Assembly: GCA_008364785.1 (NCBI GenBank)
Contig: VTTJ01000006.1
Coordinates: 124,001-188,000, forward strand
DNA length: 64,000 nt
Direction of reading: 5' to 3'
From: Bacillus sp. BGMRC 2118
GTDB lineage: Bacteria > Bacillota > Bacilli > Bacillales > SA4
Positions 52,206-61,230 of the stretch are shown in pieces. The notes beneath the pieces are model-generated. The model was given only the letters and a program-made list of their open reading frames with translations. It made no database searches and was not told the origin of the DNA. The translations under genes were made by a program, and so were the position numbers. The stretch's first letter is position 1, and every line of letters starts with the position of its first letter.

Positions 52206-53087
52206 ATGAGATGTGATAAAGAAATGCTTAATTTAATTTTAGGAGTAGCTAGTAAAGATGAACGAGTTAGAGCTGTCTATATGAATGGCTCAAGAACCAA
52301 TCCTAAAGTGTCAAAAGATATTTTTCAAGATTTTGATATTGTTTATGTGGTGACTGAAACAGCATCGTTTATAGAAGATGAGGAATGGATCAATATTTTT
52401 GGAGATAGGATAATGCTTCAAGAGCCTGATAAATTAGATAAGGCTTGTGGAATGGACATGGATTTCGATAGTTCATACGGATATTTGATGCTTTTTACAG
52501 ATGGAAATCGTATTGACCTTCGAATTGGAACAAAAAAATCAATGGTTGATGCATTTGTGAAAGAGAAACTTACTATTCCATTATTAGATAAAGACAATAT
52601 TCTACCAGTCATTGCTCCTCCAACAGATGTTGATTATCAGGTAAAAAAGCCAACCGAACCTATATATATCAGTTGTACCAATAATTTTTGGTGGTGTTTA
52701 CAAAACGTGGCAAAAGGGATTTGGAGAGATGAATTACCATATGCTAAATTAATGTTTCAATATACCACAAGGGATTCACTGGGTAAAATGGTATCTTGGT
52801 GGATTGGATCAAAATATGACTTTCAAGTTTCAACTGGAAAAATGGGAAAATATTTTAAAAATTATCTCCCTCAATCATATTGGGAGATGTACAAAGAAAC
52901 TTATTCTGACAGTGATTATAATAATTTTTGGAATTCTATATTTGTAACTTGTGAATTGTTTCGGATTCTGTCAAAAGAACTTGCTCAAGCTTTAGACTTT
53001 ACATATCCATATGAAGACGACAAAAATATTACCCAATATCTTATGCATGTAAGAAATTTACCTACTGATGCAAAGGAAATATATTAA
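52206..53087 (+). CDS. Aminoglycoside 6-adenylyltransferase (ANT(6), AadK-like)
   Basis: This 293-residue nucleotidyltransferase has the motif MNGSRTNPKVSKDIFQDFDI (GS ... DxD, residues 25-45), which binds Mg-ATP, plus SSYGYLMLFTDGNRIDLRIG near 100. The C-terminal FWWCLQNVAKGIWRDELPYA and YPYEDDKNITQYLMHVRNLP are typical of ANT(6). Such enzymes adenylylate streptomycin; B. subtilis carries the chromosomal copy aadK. No mobile element adjoins it, so intrinsic low-level resistance is more likely than recent acquisition. Confidence 0.92.
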   Translation: MRCDKEMLNLILGVASKDERVRAVYMNGSRTNPKVSKDIFQDFDIVYVVTETASFIEDEEWINIFGDRIMLQEPDKLDKACGMDMDFDSSYGYLMLFTDGNRIDLRIGTKKSMVDAFVKEKLTIPLLDKDNILPVIAPPTDVDYQVKKPTEPIYISCTNNFWWCLQNVAKGIWRDELPYAKLMFQYTTRDSLGKMVSWWIGSKYDFQVSTGKMGKYFKNYLPQSYWEMYKETYSDSDYNNFWNSIFVTCELFRILSKELAQALDFTYPYEDDKNITQYLMHVRNLPTDAKEIY

Positions 53088-53238
53088 TATCATTTTACCT
53101 GTTGAAATAATATGTTAAAGTAAATCAAAATAACTTCCGTATTGACTAAAAAATATACTCACCTTTTAAGGCATATAAGTTAGTTTTACCTATGAAAGAA
53201 GTCAAATGAAAATTCTCATACATGCTGCACTAACGAGG

Positions 53239-53277
53239 GCGATGATCCAAGAAGGAGGATTATCGCTTATTTTAGTT
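53239..53277 (+). repeat. 39-base hairpin repeat, copy 2
   Basis: Identical to 44809-44847 with the same GCGATGATCC/GGATTATCGC stem and TTATTTTAGTT tail. It lies in the 344-base gap between the ANT(6) gene and the small membrane protein, where nothing else was seen, and could end ANT(6) transcription. Confidence 0.75.
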
Positions 53278-53431
53278 GAAAGTTATAAAACAAGTAAGGA
53301 AAGTTTAATAATGAAGGATATATTTTTCTTATGAAGAATACGATTTTGAGGTTAATAATATTGAAAGTTGAGCTCTTTTAATTAGCAAGAAAGTTTAGTA
53401 ACTCAAATTTGTTATAGTGGCTGGTGTTTGA

Positions 53432-53665
53432 ATGACTGTATTGAAATTAAATAATATGCAGTCAATTTTTCTTGTTGTATTACTAATGCTTATTTTGCCT
53501 ATTTTGTGGTACCTTGCTGCTCCACTCACAGGAAAAACTGCTTATATCCCATTAAATGTAGTCATAGTAGCTTTGTTAGGAAGTCCTATCGCAAAAAAAT
53601 TATTAAATGAAACAGGATATGTCTTATTGTGTTATCCGAGAAGTTTAAATCAAGAAGAACAATAG
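53432..53665 (+). CDS. Small two-helix membrane protein
   Basis: This 77-residue frame has hydrophobic segments at about residues 10-29 (SIFLVVLLMLILPILWYL) and 38-52 (YIPLNVVIVALLGSPI), with a basic C-terminal tail. The ribosome binding site (GGTG) is weak, and an internal ATG at 53456 is an alternative start. The family is not recognised. Confidence 0.5.
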   Translation: MTVLKLNNMQSIFLVVLLMLILPILWYLAAPLTGKTAYIPLNVVIVALLGSPIAKKLLNETGYVLLCYPRSLNQEEQ

Positions 53666-53706
53666 AATTTACTTACTACGCAGTACACTCATATTGTGAA
53701 ACGAAA

Positions 53707-53744
53707 AAGAGTAGGTAATTTTAAAATTTACGTCTACTCCTTTA
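53707..53744. terminator. Bidirectional terminator
   Basis: AAAGAGTAG and CTACTCCTTT flank an inner AATTTTAAAATT stem. It sits between the convergent 53432 and 53746 genes. Confidence 0.75.
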
Positions 53745-53745
53745 T

Positions 53746-54255
53746 TTATTTAAAAATATTGTAAAAAATTCTTTTGTTATGAGATCTATCTTTATAAAAC
53801 CATCTGTGGTAAATACGTGATAGGTAATACGTTAACCAAATAGTAATAAAGCTCCAATACCATCTCCAATTGTTATACTTAATTAGATTAGTGTATTTCA
53901 CAGCAATTATTTCGAAAGATGTGATTATTGATGTGTGGATAAAGAAATAAATTAGTTTTGCAACGTTATTACTCTTTTCTGGATAATATAAATTGAATAA
54001 TGAACACAAGGCAGGATAAACAAAGTATTCAAATGTAAAGCTGGATTTGTTAGCTTTTTTAAAAAATAATCGATTGGGATAAGAAATTAGATTTTTTTCA
54101 ACTACAAGTAAACCAAAAAGCCATGTAATGACTTGTTTAAACAAAAAGGAAATATGGGCCTCGCGTATTCTTTTTCTAGGAACATATTTAAATAATAATA
54201 GCGATGTTATGATCCACGCTGATAATTCAATTGATTTATCTAATTTATTATTCAT
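53746..54255 (-). CDS. CBO0543-family membrane protein, second copy
   Basis: The ATG at 54255, after AGAGGTGAG, gives 169 residues. It contains FKQVITWLFGLLVVEKNLIS, SFTFEYFVYPALCSLFNLYY and KYTNLIKYNNWRWYWSFITI, matching the other branch of the CBO0543 family (with E-x-Y-P in the second loop). About five membrane helices. The function is unknown. It is only distantly similar to the copy at 45340. Confidence 0.78.
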   Translation of the reverse strand: MNNKLDKSIELSAWIITSLLLFKYVPRKRIREAHISFLFKQVITWLFGLLVVEKNLISYPNRLFFKKANKSSFTFEYFVYPALCSLFNLYYPEKSNNVAKLIYFFIHTSIITSFEIIAVKYTNLIKYNNWRWYWSFITIWLTYYLSRIYHRWFYKDRSHNKRIFYNIFK

Positions 54256-54373
54256 AAGTATCTCACCTCTTTGGATATAGGTTGGCATATCTCTAAATTT
54301 TTTATGTGAAATTTATACAACATTACGAAGAAACTGTGCATTAATGAAATCGATCCTTCTTTTAATATAGGGC

Positions 54374-54670
54374 TCATTTTATCAGACTAGATTTGAAGAA
54401 AAACTAAAATTACATAATATAAAACAATTATTTAGAACAGGCATCCAAACAGAAGCGTGTGTTGATACAACTTGTAGAAGAGGCTTTAGTATGGGCTATA
54501 AAGTAACTCTAGTCTCTGATTCCCATAGCACATGGGATTCGGTAGAAATTACAGCACAACAAATTATTAACCATCATAATGGTATGTTGCTTTGGTTTGC
54601 AGATATCGTGCCTAGTAATGAAATAGAATTCATTGAGATTACTAAACAAAAGGGTGAGGGAGTGGAATAA
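54374..54670 (+). pseudogene. Isochorismatase-family hydrolase, C-terminal fragment
   Basis: An open stretch without a start codon reads RTGIQTEACVDTTCRRGFSM, then YKVTLVSDSHSTWDS and AQQIINHHNGMLLWFADIVP. These are the C-terminal signatures of isochorismatase-like cysteine hydrolases, including the catalytic Cys (in EACVDTT) and the DSHST segment. The N-terminal half with the catalytic Asp and Lys is absent, and no ribosome binding site is seen. It is a remnant of about 97 codons from a family usually 170-190 residues long. Confidence 0.85.
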
Positions 54671-54726
54671 TGGCTTTCATATATCTGGTCACACTTAAAG
54701 GAGATTTGGAATATTCCTTTGAAAAA

Positions 54727-54758
54727 CAAAAAGCTACCATACTTTGGTAGCTTTATTT
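54727..54758. terminator. Terminator of the DUF3231 gene
   Basis: AAAGCTACCA and TGGTAGCTTT pair around TACTT, with A and T runs on both sides. On the reverse strand it follows the DUF3231 stop codon. Confidence 0.88.
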
Positions 54759-54762
54759 TTCT

Positions 54763-55770
54763 TTAGTCTTGAGCAAGCTTATCCCTATCTAGAGCAACAG
54801 GAGGTTTCTCCATCCACTCATTTTTTATCATAAAGGTTTTTATATTTTCTTCATATTGATACACATCAGCAATTATCTTCGCATATGTAGTTTTTAAATC
54901 TTTTCGGATACTTACTGCTGCACTATATCCATAACTGGCGATTCCATCACGATTAAGTTGGTCTAATAGATAAGATATTAATTTATCTGAAAAAGGAGAT
55001 GTATTACCATCCAAAACATTCGTATCCCAAGTCATTGAAATAGGTAAATCATTTTGAACTAAAATATCACCTAATTTGTCTATAATATTTAATGATAATT
55101 TTTTTCCATGTTGCAATAAACTCATTAATTGCTGATTAGATGTAGATTGTATAAATCCAATTAATAAGTTTTTTCCAATATAATTCATAAAAACATTTTT
55201 GTGTAGCTCATTTGCTTCTCTTGCCGTTAATTCTCGATTATCATTAAAGAAGTTACCCAAAAATCCTTTATCTGCAATTGGGTTTGTTTCATGAGTGGAG
55301 GTAATTGAAGGAGGTCTTACAAATACTCCCTTTTCTAATAGAATAGTTGTTGTACGTTCAAATAAACTTGAAACGTTTTTTAATTGCTCGTGGAAAAAAT
55401 TGCGAATATCCTCCCTTACTGAATCGGATAGTGCCATACTTGTTAAGGACATTCCAATTTTAGACATATTATTTAAATAAAATAGTATAAAAACATCCGT
55501 ATACATCTTTGAGGCATTTGGGTTTAAATCATCTTTAATGTTAAAGCCTTTAGGGATTGGATAGTTTTCACTTCGTAGAACAGATTCAAAAAATTGCACA
55601 GCAGATTTAGAAATAGAACTCGCCTTACTACAAAGAGATTTAACTTCTTCTAGTTCTGATGTTAAGGTAAGATACTCCAAAACAACATTTGACATACTAT
55701 TATTCATTAACTGTTCCCAACAGTGTGCTAACTCACCTGCAGTTAACTTTGCAGCCTTTGCATTATCCAT
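54763..55770 (-). CDS. DUF3231-family protein
   Basis: This 335-residue protein consists of two similar helical halves of about 165 residues, each like a ferritin-type bundle. The first half opens with KLTAGELAHCWEQLMNNSMS; the second has LTAREANELHKNVFMNYIGK. This duplication and the phrase YPIPKGFNIKDDLNPNASKM identify DUF3231. Members are common in spore-forming bacilli; no activity is established. It is monocistronic. Confidence 0.88.
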   Translation of the reverse strand: MDNAKAAKLTAGELAHCWEQLMNNSMSNVVLEYLTLTSELEEVKSLCSKASSISKSAVQFFESVLRSENYPIPKGFNIKDDLNPNASKMYTDVFILFYLNNMSKIGMSLTSMALSDSVREDIRNFFHEQLKNVSSLFERTTTILLEKGVFVRPPSITSTHETNPIADKGFLGNFFNDNRELTAREANELHKNVFMNYIGKNLLIGFIQSTSNQQLMSLLQHGKKLSLNIIDKLGDILVQNDLPISMTWDTNVLDGNTSPFSDKLISYLLDQLNRDGIASYGYSAAVSIRKDLKTTYAKIIADVYQYEENIKTFMIKNEWMEKPPVALDRDKLAQD

Positions 55771-56099
55771 GTAATCAATTCCTTTTTAAGATTAATTTTA
55801 TATTCAATAACAAGTATTGGTATTTTTTTATCATTTATGTATATTGCATGGAAAATTAATAATTTTTTGGTTTGAATATGGGAAAATCATAACTAAGAGG
55901 GCTTTTCAAATATTCAGTAATGGGGAACTTCAAAAAAGTTTGTGAAATTTTGTACTTAAACTAACCAGCTAATAGTTTGTCAACATTTTTCAATAAAAAA
56001 GATTATTAACATCATGATATACTACAATTGAACATCCCTTCCTCTATACTATAATTGGAAGGTTTTATTATATTTTATTAAAAATAGTTTATAAGCTAT
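55771..56099. other. Intergenic region, no gene seen
   Basis: AT-rich sequence with many stops lies upstream of the DUF3231 gene. AATTGAACATCCC and CTATAATTGGAAGG near 56025-56070 are weakly repetitive. No gene or clear promoter was identified. Confidence 0.45.
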
Positions 56100-56416
56100 A
56101 TCCTGGAAAGTGTCTCAGCTTTTCAATAAGGCGTAAATCCAATGTAAGAGTAACACATGCAATAGCTGCTACTCTAAAGGGTTTTCCTTCTTCACGTTTC
56201 TTATCGTAAAACTCTCTAAGTCTTTTATTGCGATTCTAAAATGACGGAAGGTTGCTGACCTCCAGCTGAATTCTCTACTTCACGACTCTAATAAACTATC
56301 TAATCCTTCAGTAGTGTGTTTAAAGTAAAGCTCTTCCGATATGGCTTACTTTATCTAAATATGCATGAACATGGCTTACTTCTTTTTGATACATCCAGAC
56401 CAATGACTGGATTCAT
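56100..56416 (-). mobile_element. IS110-family transposase remnant with internal deletion
   Basis: Leftward from an ATG at 56416, after AGGAGG, the translation opens MNPVIGLDVSK. GLDVSK is the N-terminal DEDD-domain signature of IS110-family transposases. The frame then shows stops but continues with KPYRKSFT and SAGGQQPSVILES. It jumps to RLREFYDKKREEGKPFRVAA, which corresponds to the extreme C-terminal region of the family. A normal transposase has about 400 residues; only about 105 codons remain. The element is inactive. Confidence 0.8.
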
Positions 56417-56921
56417 AAACTATCTCCTCCTAGATTTTAAATTAGTCGGTATCCCCTTAAGAGCTTCTTGCAATGTAATAGATTCGTTTGTTAAACGGGA
56501 TCAAAATGTCCCAACCAGCCTGAAACATGTTTATACAAGTAGGGGGTGAACAGTTTAGTTAACGAGATCAAGTCCCACGGGGGCGACGTTCTACCCCGAC
56601 TAGCGTAAATAATGACCTTATAAAAAAAAGATCAACCAGAAATATCTGGCTAACCTTACATTACGATCGGGGCTTTACTTGAATTATGAATAAAAACAAA
56701 GAACGATTGTAAATGAAAATTCCAGCGTTCTTTTGCTATTTCTACTAATATATTATCGGGCTAATATCACTGTGATTTGGTATGCCATTTGAGCTGGTTT
56801 TTTACGTTTTCCTACGGTATCGGAACTGTTTAGACTATATCTAATGGGAAAAATTACACTTATAAAAGTGATTCATCATATCCGATATAAACCATAGAAA
56901 CATGTGAAGGAGGAATTTCCC
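56417..56921. other. Intergenic region with IS flank and a possible terminator
   Basis: No supported gene. GGGGGCGACGTTCTACCCCG near 56580 is much more GC-rich than its surroundings and may be IS-derived flank. AAAGAACG and CGTTCTTTT (56697-56739) can pair as a terminator-like stem. The chemoreceptor promoter should lie at about 56800-56890. Confidence 0.4.
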
Positions 56922-58385
56922 TTGGATAAAGAGAGAATTTTATTAGAAACTTTAAGACGTAAGAATAAAATTATGTTCATTATGTTAATTATCTCAGTTA
57001 CGTTAGCTATAATCGTAGATTTATTACTTGGAGTGGAATTGTCAACAATCATTAAGACGTTAGTAGGTGGTGGTTTAGTCACGACCATTACTGGTGTTCT
57101 CCACTATAGCAAAAAGCTCACAAAGTTAATCCCATACATTGCGATCATAGGGATAAGTGGCGTGTTGGCTGTATTAATGGCAGGAGGGGTTTCTGAAACA
57201 AACCTATTAATGCCTGTGTATCTAATTACATGTTCGGCAATATATTTAGAACGTAAAGTATTACTGATTGGTATGGTTTTATCAACTGCATTAATGGTAA
57301 ATTATTACTTAACTACTGCCTCTGAAATTATTGCTAATTTACCTACTGCTTTACTCTTACTCGTTTTAATTTTTGTAGTGTTATTTTTACAAGATGTCAT
57401 TGCGAAATCATTTAGCAATAAGATTGAAGAATACTCTGTTCAAATGATCGAAAATCTTAACAAAGAACAAGAAACAAGAAAATTAATTGATGATAATACG
57501 GTTATAATTGCTGACAATATGAAGGACATTAGTGAACAGGCTGCTGTTAACCAACAATCATTCTCTGAGGTGAATCTTTCTATTCAAGAAGTAGCAACAG
57601 GAATGCAGTCTCAATCGAATGCTGTAACAGATATCATGGATGTCGTTGAAAGTACAAATGGTAAAGTTCAAGATATGCTTAGCCGAGTGAAGACAATTAG
57701 TGGTCATACGAATGAGAGTGTAGAGGATTCAAAACAAGGTAGTGATAAGGCAGTTCAATTAGAAGAGAAGATGCAGCATTTTAAAGAGCTGATATCATAC
57801 ATGTCTGAAGAAATGATGAAACTAGGCAAGTTTGTAAATGAATCTACTTCGTCTATCCAAGCGATACAAGAGATCACAATGCAAACGAATTTACTTGCAT
57901 TAAACGCATCAATTGAAGCAGCTCGTGCTGGTGAAAGTGGAAGAGGATTCTCGGTTGTTGCTGAGGAAATTCGAAAACTAGCAGAAACAACTGAACATAC
58001 GGCAAAACAGATCTCTGCTAATCTAAATGAAATCACTGTAAGTACAGAGAAAACACAGGAACAAATGCAGGATATTGGTGTGGAGATGGAAGGAAATATC
58101 TCAATCTCTCAACAAACAAAGTCAATATTCCAAGGAATTGACACACACATTCAATCATTGCAACAAGAAATTATCTCGTTTGAAAAGCTTGCAACTGAAA
58201 TTGGACAAGACACCGATAGAGTAGATCGTTCTGTGAATGATTTTGCTTCTGTTCTTCAAGAAACAACTGCTGCAATTGAGCAAATTACAGCAACAGTACA
58301 GAACCAAAATGAGAAAAATGATGAGCTGTTCGAGTCTATTAAAAAGACGAATAATGCAGTAGAAAAGCTTTCTCAGATACAATAA
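56922..58385 (+). CDS. Methyl-accepting chemotaxis protein without extracellular sensor
   Basis: TTG at 56922, eight bases after AAGGAGG, gives 487 residues. Residues 15-170 hold about six membrane helices with very short loops. No periplasmic or Cache-type sensor domain and no clear HAMP are visible. The signalling half is canonical, with the hairpin tip [20 protein letters not shown] then [19 protein letters not shown] near residue 335, flanked by long coiled coils with Gln/Glu methylation-site candidates. It would couple CheA/CheW to a signal sensed within the membrane or cytoplasm. It is monocistronic. Confidence 0.9.
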   Translation: MDKERILLETLRRKNKIMFIMLIISVTLAIIVDLLLGVELSTIIKTLVGGGLVTTITGVLHYSKKLTKLIPYIAIIGISGVLAVLMAGGVSETNLLMPVYLITCSAIYLERKVLLIGMVLSTALMVNYYLTTASEIIANLPTALLLLVLIFVVLFLQDVIAKSFSNKIEEYSVQMIENLNKEQETRKLIDDNTVIIADNMKDISEQAAVNQQSFSEVNLSIQEVATGMQSQSNAVTDIMDVVESTNGKVQDMLSRVKTISGHTNESVEDSKQGSDKAVQLEEKMQHFKELISYMSEEMMKLGKFVNESTSSIQAIQEITMQTNLLALNASIEAARAGESGRGFSVVAEEIRKLAETTEHTAKQISANLNEITVSTEKTQEQMQDIGVEMEGNISISQQTKSIFQGIDTHIQSLQQEIISFEKLATEIGQDTDRVDRSVNDFASVLQETTAAIEQITATVQNQNEKNDELFESIKKTNNAVEKLSQIQ

Positions 58386-58394
58386 TTTCTAAAA

Positions 58395-58419
58395 ACCATA
58401 GTTCTCGTTGAACTATGGT
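58395..58419 (+). repeat. Hairpin repeat, copy 1
   Basis: ACCATAGTTC and GAACTATGGT pair around TCGTT. The same 25 bases recur exactly at 58951-58975. It precedes the chemoreceptor terminator. Confidence 0.75.
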
Positions 58420-58430
58420 CAGATTGTAGA

Positions 58431-58469
58431 AAAAGACAACTCGAAAGGGATCTCGAGTTGTCTTTTTTG
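58431..58469 (+). terminator. Terminator of the chemoreceptor gene
   Basis: AAAAGACAACTCGA and TCGAGTTGTCTTTT pair around AAGGGATC, followed by further T. Confidence 0.92.
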
Positions 58470-58761
58470 ATATGTATGGATTACTTGATTGTTTCCAGAA
58501 CACTCCTAGCATTGTTTTTATGTCATTTATTGGTTTTTCCATGTTCAGATTTACATCTTCTTTAAGAGTATGATTGAAAAAACCAATTGCCACATCAAGT
58601 TTATGGTCAAGATTAATAGCTAAAACAATTTCGTCTAAAGTAAGCAATCATTTCGATTTTTCTCTTGTATAGAATTATGTTTTGTCAGCATACTGTCACC
58701 TCAAATGTTATTCACTTTTTATTTTAAAAGTAAAATGGTTTATAACAGATTGTAGCGTAAT

Positions 58762-58872
58762 GGCACTCGACTCCTGCGGGAGGCAGTGGGACAGGTGAGA
58801 CCCCGCAGGCGGAACGTCGAGGAGGCTCACCGCCCACCCCGCGGAAAGCGAGTGCCATGGAGCGGAAATCAC
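58762..58872. repeat. GC-rich intergenic repeat with terminal inverted repeats
   Basis: The block is bounded by GGCACTCG and CGAGTGCC and contains ACTCCTGCGGGAGGCAG, GGTGAGACCCCGCAGGCGGA, GAGGAGGCTCACCGCCCAC and CCGCGGAAAGCG, ending AGCGGAAATC. It is far more GC-rich than its surroundings. The pattern is one I recognise as a dispersed intergenic repeat in Bacillaceae genomes, capable of forming a multi-stem RNA. It encodes nothing convincing. Confidence 0.82.
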
Positions 58873-58950
58873 CTTGTCTTACAGAAAACCTCATAGAAAT
58901 GGAAAAAGGACTAGGGACAACTAGCAATAATCGAGTTTGTTTACAGTCTG

Positions 58951-58981
58951 ACCATAGTTCTCGTTGAACTATGGTTTTTTA
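58951..58981 (+). terminator. Hairpin repeat, copy 2, with T run
   Basis: The same ACCATAGTTC/GAACTATGGT hairpin as at 58395, here followed by TTTTTT, so this copy can terminate transcription. The GC-rich repeat lies between the two copies. Confidence 0.75.
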
Positions 58982-59117
58982 CCTTGTAAATATGATATTT
59001 ATCCAAATGAGGACATACACTAAAAGTATCGATAAACCCTTGTCCGAGCTTATTTGTTACTAATTCTTCCTAATGTTATCTTTTTCCAGTACAATCAGAC
59101 TAAGAGGGTGAGAAATT

Positions 59118-59315
59118 ATGAAATATGGATTAATTGTTTCATTAATTATTTTCCAGCTGGCAGGTTTTTATTTTTTAACACAGCAACAGTATACACTAGC
59201 CATTATTTGTTTTTCACTGAACGGGGTATCGTTATTATTACTACTTTTCCTAGTGTTACGTGACCGTTTAAAAGAAAAGAAGGAGGAAGATGAAAATGAT
59301 TATCGTGACTACTGA
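59118..59315 (+). CDS. Small two-helix membrane protein
   Basis: This 65-residue protein has two membrane helices (residues 3-20 and 26-46) and a charged tail (RDRLKEKKEEDENDYRDY). It starts after AGAGGGTGAG. It overlaps the YbjQ-family gene, whose ribosome binding site lies inside its tail, so the two are coupled. The function is unknown. Confidence 0.75.
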   Translation: MKYGLIVSLIIFQLAGFYFLTQQQYTLAIICFSLNGVSLLLLLFLVLRDRLKEKKEEDENDYRDY

Positions 59316-59610
59316 GTTTGTTCCGGGTAAAGAGATTAAAGAACTTAAAGGATTTGCAAAAGGAAGCACTGTTCAATCCAAGAACATTGGAAAAGACATT
59401 ATTGCAGGACTACGTACAATTGTTGGCGGGGAAATTTCTGAGTATACAGAAATGATGGAAGGTGCGAGGAAAATTGCCATTTCCAAGATGGTCAAGGATG
59501 CTGAGGAGAAAGGGGCAAATGCCATTATTGGCATGAGGTTACAAACTTCTGCTGTTATGCAAAATGCCTCTGAAATCATTGCGTATGGTACAGCCGTAAT
59601 TGTAGAATAA
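59290..59610 (+). CDS. YbjQ/UPF0145-family protein
   Basis: This 106-residue protein has the UPF0145 landmarks IIVTTEFVPGKEIKELKGFA, AGLRTIVGGEISEYTEMMEG and ANAIIGMRLQTSAVMQNASE. Family members form pentameric rings and are thought to be heavy-metal-binding-like, but no activity is established. AAGGAGG precedes ATGs at 59290 and 59296; both are acceptable. Confidence 0.9.
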   Translation: MKMIIVTTEFVPGKEIKELKGFAKGSTVQSKNIGKDIIAGLRTIVGGEISEYTEMMEGARKIAISKMVKDAEEKGANAIIGMRLQTSAVMQNASEIIAYGTAVIVE

Positions 59611-59657
59611 AAGACAAATTTTACACATAGGTTATATCATGTTTTGAAAATTCATTG

Positions 59658-59685
59658 TTGACATACAAATTGGAAATGTTATGAT
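59658..59685 (+). promoter_or_regulatory. Sigma-A promoter of the thiamin operon
   Basis: TTGACA at 59658-59663 and TATGAT at 59680-59685 are spaced 16 bases, placing the transcript start about 20 bases before the TPP riboswitch. Confidence 0.82.
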
Positions 59686-59710
59686 GAATTCGAAAACTAA
59701 TCGAATAATT

Positions 59711-59807
59711 TACCGCTAGGGGTGCCTTCATAAAGGCTGAGATTAAAGTGAGACTTTAAGACCCTTTGAACCTGATCTGGATTATACCAGCGTAGGGAAG
59801 TGGAGGA
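59711..59807 (+). promoter_or_regulatory. TPP (THI-box) riboswitch
   Basis: Conserved blocks are in order: TAGGGGTGCC, GGCTGAGATTA, ACCCTTTGAACCTGATCTGG and ATACCAGCGTAGGGAAGTGG. This is an unmistakable thiamin pyrophosphate aptamer. A terminator at 59840 is the expression platform, so TPP should switch off the tenA-ykoEDC-tenI genes. Confidence 0.96.
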
Positions 59808-59839
59808 TGGAATAGTTGTATAAACTTATTTCTGATACT

Positions 59840-59881
59840 AACCACTTTTCTTACGTACTTTGTGAGAAAAGTGGTTTTTTT
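59840..59881 (+). terminator. TPP-controlled terminator
   Basis: AACCACTTTTCTTACG-side stem (AACCACTTTTCT) pairs with AGAAAAGTGGTT and is followed by TTTTT. It lies 33 bases after the aptamer. Confidence 0.9.
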
Positions 59882-59952
59882 GTTTATATATACATAAACC
59901 ACCTCTACCTGGAACTAGTGGAATTATTCAAACCATAACGGGAGGGATAATC

Positions 59953-60636
59953 ATGAAGTTTTCAGAGCAATTGAGGAAAGATGTAAATGAGATTTGGGAG
60001 GCAAGCTTTAACCATCCATTTGTAACAGGAATATCGGATGGAAGTTTACCATTAGAGTGCTTCCGGTATTATGTATTGCAGGATGCTTACTACCTGCAAC
60101 AGTTCGCAAGGGTTCAAGCCCTAGGTGCGGCAAAAGCTCAGGACTTACAAACGACAGCTCGTATGGCTGCACATGCTCAAGGGACATTCGAAGCAGAGTT
60201 AAGCTTGCATGAGAATTTTTCAAGACGACTAGGAATTACAGAGGAAGAAAAGGCAGCATTTAAACCGGCACCTACAGCTTATGCGTATACATCTCATTTA
60301 TACAGGGCTGCAGATGGACACTTAGGCCATATTATAGCAGCATTATTGCCTTGCTATTGGCTTTATTATGAAATTGGAGAACAATTGAAAGAATCAAGAC
60401 CTGAGGAACCAATTTATCAAGAATGGATTGCAGCATATGGGGCAGAATGGTTTCAAACATTAGTACAAGAGCAAATTAACCGGTTGGATGAAATTGCTGA
60501 AAGTGTAACAGAGGATGATAGAAATGAAATGAGAGAACATTTTTGGATTAGCAGTCAGTACGAATATTCCTTTTGGGAAATGGCATTTAGATTAGAAGAG
60601 TGGCCGGTGGTAACGAATCAGCCAGCGCTCTCGTGA
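59953..60636 (+). CDS. tenA: TenA, aminopyrimidine aminohydrolase / thiaminase II
   Basis: This 227-residue helical protein has the TenA signatures: HPFVTGISDGSLPLECFRYY, Asp44 in LQDAYYL, Cys134 in ALLPCYWLYYEIG (the catalytic Cys) and SSQYEYSFWEMAF with the C-terminal catalytic Glu. TenA hydrolyses formylaminopyrimidine breakdown products of thiamin to HMP, allowing salvage. GGGAGGG precedes the ATG. It is the first gene after the TPP riboswitch. Confidence 0.96.
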   Translation: MKFSEQLRKDVNEIWEASFNHPFVTGISDGSLPLECFRYYVLQDAYYLQQFARVQALGAAKAQDLQTTARMAAHAQGTFEAELSLHENFSRRLGITEEEKAAFKPAPTAYAYTSHLYRAADGHLGHIIAALLPCYWLYYEIGEQLKESRPEEPIYQEWIAAYGAEWFQTLVQEQINRLDEIAESVTEDDRNEMREHFWISSQYEYSFWEMAFRLEEWPVVTNQPALS

Positions 60637-60648
60637 GGAGGAACCGTG

Positions 60649-61230
60649 ATGTCTAAGGGATTAAAACTAACCGATGTTCTCGTAACAATTGTTATATCGA
60701 TTGTATTTGGAGTTGTATATAAACTGTGGGGACCTCTTTATAATGTGGTCAAACCATTAGGATTACACGTAGATCAGCTGATGTATGGAATGTGGTTTAT
60801 CGCAGCAACAGTTGCCTTTCTGATCATTCGTAAGCCGGGTGTAGCACTTCTTGCAGAAATTGCAGCTTCGAGTGGAGAGTTTCTAATGGGCTCAGAGTAC
60901 GGACTAGAAGTCTTATTGTATGGTGTTTTCCAAGGACTTGGAGCAGAGCTCGTGTTCCTGCTGTTTTTCTATAAGCGATTTGACGTCATTGTCGTTTCAC
61001 TTGCAGCAATTGGATCAGCGGCAGGTTCACTTATCTTAGATGCTTCAAAAGGCTATATCGGGGATTTAGCTTTGTGGAACTTGAGTTTATATATAAGTGC
61101 TAGAGTGATAGGGTCCATTTTATTGGCAGGAATATTTGCACATATTCTTGTAAAAGCTCTTGAAAAAACAGGGGTTACTAAACTATTAAGGCAATCAAAT
61201 GCAGCCGATCAGGAAGCGTTAGATCGTTGA
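60649..61230 (+). CDS. ykoE: YkoE, substrate-binding subunit of a thiamin-precursor ECF transporter
   Basis: ATG at 60649 is preferred over the GTG three bases earlier because of spacing from GAGGAGGAA. The 193-residue membrane protein has about five helices, with FGVVYKLWGPLYNVVKPLGL and LLAEIAASSGEFLMGSEYG, the usual YkoE features including the aromatic and Glu residues that hold the pyrimidine. YkoE is the S component that recognises HMP or related thiamin precursors. Confidence 0.93.
   Translation: MSKGLKLTDVLVTIVISIVFGVVYKLWGPLYNVVKPLGLHVDQLMYGMWFIAATVAFLIIRKPGVALLAEIAASSGEFLMGSEYGLEVLLYGVFQGLGAELVFLLFFYKRFDVIVVSLAAIGSAAGSLILDASKGYIGDLALWNLSLYISARVIGSILLAGIFAHILVKALEKTGVTKLLRQSNAADQEALDR

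Noticed and set aside
52206..53087. Recently acquired resistance cassette
   Set aside because: No transposase, integron site or inverted repeats adjoin the ANT(6) gene, and chromosomal aadK-type genes are normal in bacilli.
56316..56549. 77-codon plus-strand frame
   Set aside because: It is antisense to the IS110-family remnant, and the sense strand has the GLDVSK start and an AGGAGG site.
58724..58927. 67-codon minus-strand frame with Arg/Pro-rich product
   Set aside because: It lies in the GC-rich palindromic repeat and has no ribosome binding site or family resemblance.
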